A DNA stretch of 5,263 nt from Halobacteriales archaeon. GTDB taxonomy: Archaea > Thermoplasmatota > SW-10-69-26 > JACQPN01 > JAIVGT01. Every line of letters begins with the position of its first letter. Within the stretch, counting starts at the first letter, position 1. The stretch lies in assembly GCA_020201485.1 (NCBI GenBank), contig JAIVGT010000276.1, positions 1 to 5,263 of the forward strand, read 5' to 3'. The notes below the pieces were generated by a model. The model was not told the origin of the DNA. It saw only the letters and a list, made by a program, of their open reading frames with translations, and searched no databases. This document shows, one piece after another, positions 1 through 5,263 of the stretch. The translations under genes were made by a program, and so were the position numbers.

Positions 1-2358
1 GCGCACGACGGGGTACGCCATCGGGCTGGCCTGCTCGCCCTGCCACGTCTGGATGCGGAGCGAGCCGTCGCGCAGGCCGGTGAAGACCTCGCGCACGTGC
101 TCGAAGTCCACGTGGCACAGCAGGACCTCGCGCATGGCCTCCGTCTCGACCGGCGTGTTGGCGAAGCGCACCTCGAAGCTGTTGAGGTCGTCTGCCGGGA
201 TGAACAGGCCGCGCGGGATCGCGCCGAAGCGCTCCGCCACACCCTTCATCTTGTAGCCCAGCGGGTAATGGTCGTCCAGGAAGACCTTGAGCAGCTCCTC
301 GACCTGGGCCTCGCTCTGGACGAGCAGCTCGCGCGCGAGGCTCGGGAGATCGAGCTCGGCGACCGGCACGGTGAGCTCGATGAGGATGCGGTAGGCATCG
401 GTCCAGTAGAAGCGGACCATGCCCTTGCGCGCCAGCAATTCCTCCAGCAGGTCGCCGAACGTCTCGTTGACGATCTCGCCGAACGGGCTGTGGACCACGA
501 GGAAGTGGTCGAACCCCTCGATGACCACGTCGTTCGCCCCCGGGAAGGGCGCGCCGCTCGCGAACTGCTCCTCCATGAGGTTCACGACGCGCCGCACCGT
601 GCCCTTCGCGACCGGCCATTCCTTGGCGAATTCCTCGACCGCCGGGTCCGCGCCTTTCGCGCGCACGCACTCGCCCACCAGGCTGCGCACCTGCACCGTG
701 GTGCGCGCCACTTCCCAGGGCACGGGCAGGACCTCGCCCTGCCAACCGGGGATCCGCGCCGTCGGGTCCTCGTACGGTTCGACGTAGATGAGCCCATCAT
801 GCCCGACCTGCACGATGCGCCACGTCCTCCCCCGCACGACGAAGCGGTAGCCGGCGCGGGCGCGGAGCACGACCTCCTCCTCCCCCAGGATGCCCACGGG
901 CCTCATCGTGCTCAGGTCGATGACCGGATAGGTGCGCTCGTCCTCGATCGTGCTCAGGTTCCTGAAGTAGTAGTCGCGCGTGTTGCGCCCGGTCACGATG
1001 TCCTCGCCGTCCGCGCGCACGTGCCGCAATTGCACGAGGAAATCCGCGACCTTGTCGAGCTGCTCGCGCGTGACATCGCGGAACGGCTCGGCGCGCTGCA
1101 GGATGTTCAGCGCATCCTGGCGCGCGATGCGGCCTTCGTGGTCCATGGCCAAGCCGACGATCTGGTGCGCGAGCACATCGAGCGCGCCCTTGTGCAGCTT
1201 CGGCGGCTCGAGCAGCCCTTGCTTGGCGCGCTGGATGACGGCGACGCTCTCCAGAACGTCGTCCGCGCTCACCGCGACGATGCTGCCCTTGCTCACGCGC
1301 TTCAGGTCGTGGCCGGCGCGGCCGACGCGCTGCACCAGGCTCGTCGCCTGCCGCGGGCTCTGGTACTGGATGGCCAGGTCCACGCGGCCCACGTCGATGC
1401 CCAGCTCCAGCGTGCTCGTCGCGACCAGGGCGCGCAGCTTGCCCGCCTTGTAGTCGCCCTCCGCCTTCTCGCGCGCCTCGCGGGGCAGGGAGCCGTGGTG
1501 CACCCCCACGCCTTCGGTGAACGTGGGGAAGCGCGAGCCGAGCAGCTCGGCGTTGAGGCGCGAGTTGACGAACACGAGGGTGGCCTCATGGGAGTCGATG
1601 AGGTCGCGCATGAGCGTCATGTAGCTGGCGATCTCCGGGCTGATGAACAGCTCGCGCGCGATGTCGAAGTCGCCGTCGTTCGGCTTCGGCCACTCGACCT
1701 GGAACTCCATGAGCTTGGGCGGCGCGGCCTTGACCACGCGCAGCGGCTTCTTCCCGCCGAACATGGCCGCGACCTGCTCCGGCTCGCCCACCGTGGCGCT
1801 CAGGGCGATGCGCTGGAACGTGGCCACCTCGGCCAGGCGCTCCATCCCCGCGCACAGCTGCACGCCGCGCCGGTCCTTCGCCAGCTGGTGGACCTCGTCG
1901 ATGACGACCCACTTGACCGAGGCCAGGTGCTCGCGCATCCGGCTCGCCGGCAGGATGGCCTGCAGGGTCTCCGGTGTCGTGATGAGCAGGTCCGGGGGCT
2001 TGAGGGCCTGCTTGCGCCGCGTGTTCGTCGGCGTGTCGCCGTGCCGCACCTCGACGCGCAGGTCGAGCTTCGCCGCCCAGGCCTGGATGCGCCGCTCCAT
2101 GTCGCGGTTCAGCGCGCGCAGGGGCGTGATGTACAGTGCGCCGATGCCGACCTTCTTGCGCTCGGCGAGCGCGCTGAGCACGGGGAGCAAGGCTGCCTCC
2201 GTCTTGCCCGAGCCGGTGGGCGCGATGACGAGCACGTCCTCGCCCGCGAGGATGGGCGGGATGCCGTGCTCCTGCGCAGCCGTGGGCTCGTCCAGCCCCG
2301 CGTCGTGGAGCAGCGCCTGCACGCGCGCGCTGAGCTGCGCGAACGCGCCCGGGCTCAT
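1..2358 (-). CDS. lhr: Lhr-type superfamily 2 DEVH-box helicase, 3' end outside window
   Basis: The reading frame is open for 786 codons from ATG 2358 to the window edge, so the C-terminus is missing (Lhr-Core proteins usually run about 850-900 residues). The helicase motifs appear in order: a Q-like TAAQ at 26-29, Walker A APTGSGKTEA at 46-55, Ia PLRALNRD at 79-86, TTPET at 127-131, Walker B DEVH at 154-157, SAT at 187-189, IV TLVFVNSR at 260-267, HHGS at 287-290, V TSTLELGID at 314-322, and VI QRVGRAGH at 343-350. After the two RecA domains, ALDVLAHQIVGLAMD (from about 385) starts the winged-helix region. The GRTWRI and PGWQGE segments beyond it belong to the Lhr-specific domain. Known Lhr-Core enzymes are ATP-driven 3'-5' translocases that unwind DNA or RNA:DNA and act in repair or replication-fork processing. 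The start overlaps the stop of the upstream phosphoesterase gene (ATGA), so the two are co-translated. The long post-RecA region argues against Hel308 or a generic DEAD-box protein. No active-site residue looks lost. Confidence 0.95.
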   Translation of the reverse strand, partial: MSPGAFAQLSARVQALLHDAGLDEPTAAQEHGIPPILAGEDVLVIAPTGSGKTEAALLPVLSALAERKKVGIGALYITPLRALNRDMERRIQAWAAKLDLRVEVRHGDTPTNTRRKQALKPPDLLITTPETLQAILPASRMREHLASVKWVVIDEVHQLAKDRRGVQLCAGMERLAEVATFQRIALSATVGEPEQVAAMFGGKKPLRVVKAAPPKLMEFQVEWPKPNDGDFDIARELFISPEIASYMTLMRDLIDSHEATLVFVNSRLNAELLGSRFPTFTEGVGVHHGSLPREAREKAEGDYKAGKLRALVATSTLELGIDVGRVDLAIQYQSPRQATSLVQRVGRAGHDLKRVSKGSIVAVSADDVLESVAVIQRAKQGLLEPPKLHKGALDVLAHQIVGLAMDHEGRIARQDALNILQRAEPFRDVTREQLDKVADFLVQLRHVRADGEDIVTGRNTRDYYFRNLSTIEDERTYPVIDLSTMRPVGILGEEEVVLRARAGYRFVVRGRTWRIVQVGHDGLIYVEPYEDPTARIPGWQGEVLPVPWEVARTTVQVRSLVGECVRAKGADPAVEEFAKEWPVAKGTVRRVVNLMEEQFASGAPFPGANDVVIEGFDHFLVVHSPFGEIVNETFGDLLEELLARKGMVRFYWTDAYRILIELTVPVAELDLPSLARELLVQSEAQVEELLKVFLDDHYPLGYKMKGVAERFGAIPRGLFIPADDLNSFEVRFANTPVETEAMREVLLCHVDFEHVREVFTGLRDGSLRIQTWQGEQASPMAYPVVR

Positions 2359-3137
2359 GCGACCCCCTTCTTCGCCTGCGCGCGCAGGTCGCGGATGGTT
2401 CCGACCTCGATGCCGTCGAGCGTGTACACGCTGGCGTGCTCCACGTCGAACAGGCCGTTCTTCATGAGCGGGCCCAATCCTTCCTCGCGACCGTCGGCGC
2501 GCGCAACGTTGATGGCGGTGCCGCCGAGCAGCTCGTTGAACGCGGGCATGATGACGAACTGCGCGTCGGGCGGGATGCCGGGATACTTCTCACGCGCCTT
2601 CTTGGCATACGTGCCGCGCACCCAGCACGGCTCCTTGTGCAGCTTGCCCAGTTCGTCGCGCAGGCCGACCATGGGGTGGTTGTGGCTCGTGACGAGCGTG
2701 CGCGCCTGCATGACCTCGTCCGTGGGCCAGACGTGCCCGTGCGCCAGGCCCACGTCGCCGATGCGCAGGCCGCGCGCCTCGTGCAGCTCCACCTTCTCGA
2801 TGCCGAGCCAGCCGAGGTCGAAGTCGTGGTTGCCCGGCACGAGGTCGAGCTTCGCCTGCAGGCCGCGGAACAGGTCGCGCAGCTTGCGCCGGTCGCTGTC
2901 GGTCGGGCTGCCGATGGTCTCCTTCAGGTCGCCGAGGACGACGAGCCGGTCCGCGCCGGTCTCGGCGAGCAGCGCGTCGATGCGCTCGCGCAGCCTGGGT
3001 GTCTGGTCGGGAACGCGCACGCCGTTCCGCGCCAGCTCCTGCTCCAGGCCGACGTGCACGTCGCCGATGACGATGACGTGCCCCTCCTCGCCCTCCAGGA
3101 GGATGGCACGCTCCCGGAAGCACGGGCTGACGCGCAC
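2355..3137 (-). CDS. Metallophosphoesterase of the COG1407/PdeM type, Lhr-associated
   Basis: This 260-residue protein has the calcineurin-like metallophosphatase motifs in order: GDVHVG at 25-30 (D26, H28), GDLKE at 69-73 (D70), GNHD at 102-105, HGH at 133-135 and SHNHP at 151-155. The late segment MPAFNELLGGTAINV (about 195-209), followed by a C-terminal part with YTLDG, fits the COG1407 family rather than generic phosphatases. Members are Mn-dependent phosphodiesterases or nucleases. In bacteria the relative PdeM sits with Lhr, a DNA ligase and an MBL-fold exonuclease in a repair cluster; many archaea keep only the Lhr pairing. The start chosen is GTG, because an archaeal TATA-like box lies about 26-27 bases upstream, which would give a leaderless mRNA. 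The gene is first in the operon and its TGA overlaps the lhr ATG. From memory of the family, GDLKH is usual at the second motif, so E73 and the S151 replacing Gly in GHxH look like mild variants. The substrate cannot be told from sequence. Confidence 0.9.
   Translation of the reverse strand: MRVSPCFRERAILLEGEEGHVIVIGDVHVGLEQELARNGVRVPDQTPRLRERIDALLAETGADRLVVLGDLKETIGSPTDSDRRKLRDLFRGLQAKLDLVPGNHDFDLGWLGIEKVELHEARGLRIGDVGLAHGHVWPTDEVMQARTLVTSHNHPMVGLRDELGKLHKEPCWVRGTYAKKAREKYPGIPPDAQFVIMPAFNELLGGTAINVARADGREEGLGPLMKNGLFDVEHASVYTLDGIEVGTIRDLRAQAKKGVA
2362..2367 (-). promoter_or_regulatory. Probable ribosome binding site of lhr
   Basis: Read on the minus strand this is GGGGGT, four bases before the lhr ATG and inside the last codons of the phosphoesterase gene. 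It can pair over six bases, with one G:U wobble, with the ACCUCC at the 3' end of archaeal and bacterial 16S rRNA. With the ATGA overlap it supports the start at 2358 and suggests coupled translation. A G-run in GC-rich DNA can occur by chance. Confidence 0.4.
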
Positions 3138-3160
3138 GCCGGGCCTTAGGGTAGCGCCAG

Positions 3161-3171
3161 CTTAAGGGTTT
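3161..3171 (-). promoter_or_regulatory. Archaeal BRE/TATA-like promoter of the phosphoesterase-lhr operon
   Basis: On the minus strand this reads AAACCCTTAAG. A purine-led BRE-like part precedes the CTTAAG box, whose centre is about 26.5 bases from the first base of the GTG start at 3137. Archaeal TATA boxes lie about 25-28 bases before the transcription start, so the mRNA would start at or next to the GTG and be leaderless. CTTAAG is itself palindromic and could also be read toward the antitoxin, though the BRE-like flank favours the minus strand. This is inferred from spacing and resemblance only. Confidence 0.5.
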
Positions 3172-3196
3172 GGGCGGAGGACCCTTCGCGACCGCT

Positions 3197-3210
3197 GGAG
3201 AAGGCTTATG
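3197..3210 (+). promoter_or_regulatory. Start-deciding signal before the antitoxin: ribosome site or TATA box
   Basis: The stretch GGAGAAGGCTTATG can be read two ways. GGAG at 3197-3200 is a good Shine-Dalgarno sequence seven bases before the ATG at 3208, which would give a 90-residue antitoxin. Alternatively, the purine-rich GGAGAAGG plus CTTATG (3205-3210) is a weak BRE/TATA element centred about 30 bases before the ATG at 3238, giving a nearly leaderless mRNA. The second reading puts the tandem palindromes over the transcription start and is slightly preferred here. The two readings exclude each other. Confidence 0.35.
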
Positions 3211-3218
3211 GCGGCGCA

Positions 3219-3237
3219 GGTATACCCATGGTATACC
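3219..3237. promoter_or_regulatory. Tandem palindromic operator of the vapBC module (two GGTATACC boxes)
   Basis: Two identical 8-base perfect palindromes, GGTATACC, lie at 3219-3226 and 3230-3237. They are separated by CAT, so their centres are 11 bases apart, one helical turn, and the second box ends immediately before the ATG at 3238. Ribbon-helix-helix repressors such as Arc, MetJ, CopG and FitA/VapB bind short palindromic boxes in tandem, and VapB operators often contain GTATAC-like cores. The boxes are therefore most likely where VapB, or VapBC, represses its own operon. They are A/T-containing islands in very GC-rich surroundings. Binding itself is inferred. Confidence 0.6.
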
Positions 3238-3480
3238 ATGGCGACCGTGTCCGCGAAGGTTCCCGATGCCGTTGCCCGGGAGCTACGCCGCAAGGCGAAG
3301 GCGACGGGGAAGACACCCAGCGAGGTCGTCCGGCTTCTCGTAGAGGAGTATGTCGCCCCGCCGAGCGAGGAATGGGTGAAGGAACTCCTCGCACTTTCGC
3401 GCGCCACGCGAGGCTCGCGGCGGCGCAAGCGTCCGGCAGACGTCGACGAACTCACGTGGGCCATCGACACCACGCGATGA
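3238..3480 (+). CDS. vapB: VapB-type ribbon-helix-helix antitoxin
   Basis: This is an 80-residue protein in two parts. Residues 3-39 form a ribbon-helix-helix DNA-binding domain: the strand TVSAKV, helix A from about 10 to 22, the turn at G24, and helix B TPSEVVRLLVEEYV at 26-39. The tail from about 41 to 80 is charged, with a basic cluster RGSRRRKR, and ends DELTWAIDTTR; it probably wraps around and blocks the toxin. The start at 3238 is preferred because ribbon-helix-helix antitoxins normally begin a few residues before the strand and because the palindromic boxes end exactly there. An in-frame ATG at 3208 with a good ribosome site would add ten residues (MAAQVYPWYT) and place the boxes inside the gene. 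The stop overlaps the toxin start (ATGA), the usual antitoxin-first order with coupled translation. The protein should neutralise VapC and repress the operon. Confidence 0.85.
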   Translation: MATVSAKVPDAVARELRRKAKATGKTPSEVVRLLVEEYVAPPSEEWVKELLALSRATRGSRRRKRPADVDELTWAIDTTR

Positions 3481-3887
3481 CGGTCCACCGGCTCCCCCCC
3501 GTCTTCGTCGACGCCGCTGGATGGATTGCGGTCGTCCGTCGCGGAGATGCGGTAGCGTGGCTTGGCAAGCTCCCCACGGCGGGCCTCGGCCGCGCCCATA
3601 CCTCCGATTACGTTGTCGCGGAGGCGTTCAGCTTCATCCAGCGGAACCACCGCCGCGAAGCCGCCCTTCGTTTCCTGGAGGCCGTTGAGAGCGGCAAGTT
3701 CATCCTGCACCCGAGCGACGCGGACCTCCTCGACCGCGCCATGGCCGAGGCGCGCGAGCATTCGTTCCAGCGCGAGCTCAGTCTCGTCGACTGGACGAGC
3801 GCGCTCCTCATGCGCGACCACGGCATCCAGCACATCCTGACCACGGACCGCGGCTTCGCGCAGCTCGGGTTCAACGTCCTACCGTAG
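3477..3887 (+). CDS. vapC: VapC-type PIN-domain ribonuclease toxin
   Basis: This 136-residue protein spans a single PIN domain. The expected acidic residues of the metal site are all visible: D12 in VFVDAAGWIAVV, E49 in TSDYVVAEAFSF, D105 in SLVDWTSALLM, and D124 in LTTDRGFAQLGF. Length and the C-terminal pattern (DWTS, TTDRxF, GFxVLP) are typical of VapC toxins, which are Mg/Mn-dependent endoribonucleases that cut tRNA or rRNA when free of VapB. The exact RNA target cannot be read from sequence. The start is the ATG at 3477, which overlaps the antitoxin TGA; no ribosome site is evident, so translation probably depends on the antitoxin ribosomes. The same frame is open upstream to an ATG at 3228, but that part has no PIN features. 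The last 9 bases overlap the tail of the converging propeller gene. The protein looks intact and probably active. Confidence 0.9.
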   Translation: MTVHRLPPVFVDAAGWIAVVRRGDAVAWLGKLPTAGLGRAHTSDYVVAEAFSFIQRNHRREAALRFLEAVESGKFILHPSDADLLDRAMAEAREHSFQRELSLVDWTSALLMRDHGIQHILTTDRGFAQLGFNVLP

Positions 3888-5263
3888 CAGGCTGCGCGCC
3901 GCGCCCCCGTTCTTCTCCACGCTCGGCCCGCCCAGGGTCGCGCCGCCCACCTGCCGCGCCACGACCATGCGCCCGAACTCCCGGTCCGGCTCGAGGTGGC
4001 TGTCCACGTAGGCGACGTGCAGCAGGCCTTTCGCATCCGCTTGCACCTGGAAGAAGTCGCCCAGGTTCCTGCCGTGCGCGCAGCCGTTGCCGCCGAGGCA
4101 GATGGGGCCTTGCTGCATGGGCTGGTCACTGACGCTCGCGAGCTTCCACGTGCTGCCGCCGTCCTCGGTGAGGGCGACGAGCGCGTACCATTCGCCGAGC
4201 ACGTGCTCCGGGCCGTTGAAGCTGGCCGCGTCGAACTTGCTCGCCGGCGTCGCCTCGCCCAGCCCGCGGTCGAGGGTGCCATAGAACGCGACCGCGAGGT
4301 GCCCGGCCGCGCCACCGGTGAGCCACGGGTACACGTACGTGCCTGCGGGCAATGGCAGCGCCTCGGGTGCGCTCCACGTCGCGCCGTCGTCGGCGCTGCG
4401 CGCGAGCACGATGCGCGAGCCACCCGCGGGGTCGGGCTCGGTCCAAGCCGCGGTCACGGTGCCGCTCGCATCCGTCGCGACCTTGACGAAGAAGTCGGGC
4501 GTGGGTTTGGCCACGATGGTGTGCCAGTCGAAGGTCAGGCCGTTGTCCTTGCTCACCGCGAGCCCTGGGCCCTTGTCGTCGCAGCCGGCGACGTACAGCG
4601 TCGTCTTCGGCGCGGCGGCGCGCGCCAGGCCGGTCACGCACTGCGTGTTGCCCAGCACTTTGCCCGCGTTGAGCCAGGTCAGGCCGCCGTCGAGCGTGTG
4701 GCTGACGTAGCTCCCGCCGCCGAGGTAGGTCGCCATGCCGTCGTAGGCCATCCACGCCTCCATCGCGCCGTTCGTCGCGAGCCATTGCCGGTCGGTGTGG
4801 ATCTCGGGTCCGGTGCCGAGCGGTTGGGTGAGCCAGGTCGCGCCGCCGTCGTGCGTGGCCGCGATGCCCTCGTCGCCCCAGTGGTAGGTGAAGTACACGT
4901 CCTTGTCGCCCGCCGTGGCCACGTCCACGTCGCCGCACCCCACGTGCGTCGCGCGCGGGTAGGGCGGGACGGGCGGGAGCACGCCGAGGTTGCCCGTGCA
5001 ATGCGCGAGCGGCAGGTCCACGGCCTCGAACGCGCCGCCGGCGTGGCTGCGGTACAGCCCGCCGGGCGTGCCGACGAGCGCGGCGACGTACTCGTCCCCG
5101 TCCGGCGTGACGGCGATGCTCGGTTCCGTGGCCCAGACCTTGTCGTCCACAGCGACCGGCCCGGCGAACTGGAGCGGGGCCTCGGCACCGACGGGGAGGG
5201 GCGGGCCGAGGTGCGGCAGCTTCGTCGCGCGCAGGGCGAGCGTGAACGTGTAGGGCACCGGAG
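3879..5263 (-). CDS. Secreted-type Asp-box (BNR) beta-propeller protein, 5' end outside window
   Basis: The frame is open from the window edge to a TAG at 3879-3881. The first possible start is a GTG at 5258 two codons from the edge, and the residues there (PYTFTLALRA) look like the end of a beta-domain, so the true N-terminus lies outside. Numbering from that GTG, Asp-boxes (S/T-x-D-x-G-x-x-W) occur at 135-142, 188-195, 236-243 (ending in Phe), 288-295 and 364-371, with a degenerate one near 71-77. Such boxes mark the blade turns of sialidase-like propellers. Six cysteines fall in local pairs (C87/C108, C207/C226, C387/C393), suggesting disulfides and an extracellular location. No FRIP-like motif or clear catalytic arginine triad is seen, so sialidase activity should not be assumed; glycan binding or a structural surface role is equally possible. 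The gene converges on vapC with a 9-base overlap and shows no functional link to its neighbours. Confidence 0.8.
   Translation of the reverse strand, partial: PVPYTFTLALRATKLPHLGPPLPVGAEAPLQFAGPVAVDDKVWATEPSIAVTPDGDEYVAALVGTPGGLYRSHAGGAFEAVDLPLAHCTGNLGVLPPVPPYPRATHVGCGDVDVATAGDKDVYFTYHWGDEGIAATHDGGATWLTQPLGTGPEIHTDRQWLATNGAMEAWMAYDGMATYLGGGSYVSHTLDGGLTWLNAGKVLGNTQCVTGLARAAAPKTTLYVAGCDDKGPGLAVSKDNGLTFDWHTIVAKPTPDFFVKVATDASGTVTAAWTEPDPAGGSRIVLARSADDGATWSAPEALPLPAGTYVYPWLTGGAAGHLAVAFYGTLDRGLGEATPASKFDAASFNGPEHVLGEWYALVALTEDGGSTWKLASVSDQPMQQGPICLGGNGCAHGRNLGDFFQVQADAKGLLHVAYVDSHLEPDREFGRMVVARQVGGATLGGPSVEKNGGAARSLLR

Noticed and set aside
97..3165. A 1022-codon open frame on the plus strand opposite lhr and the phosphoesterase gene
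   Set aside because: It mirrors two clearly conserved genes, is rich in His, Asp, Arg, Ala and Leu without domain motifs, and crosses the boundary of both. High GC removes stop codons from the opposite strand, which explains it.
3144..3168. Near-repeat CCTTAGGG (3144-3151) and CTTAAGGG (3161-3168) as a second operator or terminator
   Set aside because: The copies differ, do not form a convincing hairpin, and the one nearer the start is too close to the GTG to be a TATA box. Chance similarity is as likely.
3228..3476. In-frame upstream extension of the toxin from ATG 3228, giving 219 residues
   Set aside because: The added part is only the antitoxin gene in another frame, Arg/Gly-rich and without PIN features. 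The ATG at 3477 gives a normal VapC length and the usual ATGA overlap.
3162..3833. Minus-strand open frame opposite vapBC, 223 codons
   Set aside because: It is a shadow of two recognised genes and lacks any recognisable domain.
4126..5001. Second minus-strand frame of 291 codons inside the propeller gene
   Set aside because: It is strongly Arg-rich and repetitive, typical of an out-of-frame reading of GC-rich DNA; the Asp-boxes are all in the other frame.

Overview
The window looks like chromosomal DNA from a GC-rich archaeon. A hand count over 3241-3420 gives about 68% GC, and one helicase line (2281-2340) reaches about 78%. The archaeal reading rests on three points. A gene for a COG1407-type metallophosphoesterase is translationally coupled to a gene for the superfamily 2 helicase Lhr, a pairing common in euryarchaea. 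That pair is preceded by a BRE/TATA-like AAACCCTTAAG element centred about 26-27 bases before a GTG start, as expected for a leaderless archaeal mRNA. No bacterial -35/-10 promoter is evident in front of it. A GC-rich member of the Thermoplasmatota is one possibility, but the sequence alone does not fix the lineage. Bacteria also carry Lhr/phosphoesterase clusters.

Layout: positions 1-3137 hold a two-gene operon read on the minus strand. The metallophosphoesterase (3137 to 2355) comes first, then Lhr (2358 to beyond position 1), with an ATGA stop/start overlap. By analogy with bacterial ligase-associated repair clusters, the two probably act together in nucleic-acid repair: Lhr as a 3'-5' translocase on DNA or RNA:DNA, the phosphoesterase as a metal-dependent nuclease or phosphodiesterase. 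Positions 3138-3237 are a compact divergent control region. It contains the CTTAAG box for the repair operon and two copies of the palindrome GGTATACC, one helical turn apart, directly before the antitoxin gene. Positions 3238-3887 on the plus strand are a VapBC toxin-antitoxin module: a ribbon-helix-helix antitoxin and a PIN-domain RNase toxin, again joined by an ATGA overlap. Positions 3879-5263 on the minus strand are the 3' part of a gene for a large, probably secreted Asp-box (BNR) beta-propeller protein. Its start lies outside the window, and its stop codon overlaps the end of the toxin gene tail to tail.

I see no tRNA, rRNA, CRISPR array, insertion sequence or obvious terminator. Apart from the 100-base divergent region the window is entirely coding. 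I do not see a clearly new system. The most interesting signal is the tandem-palindrome operator and its position between a repair operon and a toxin-antitoxin pair.
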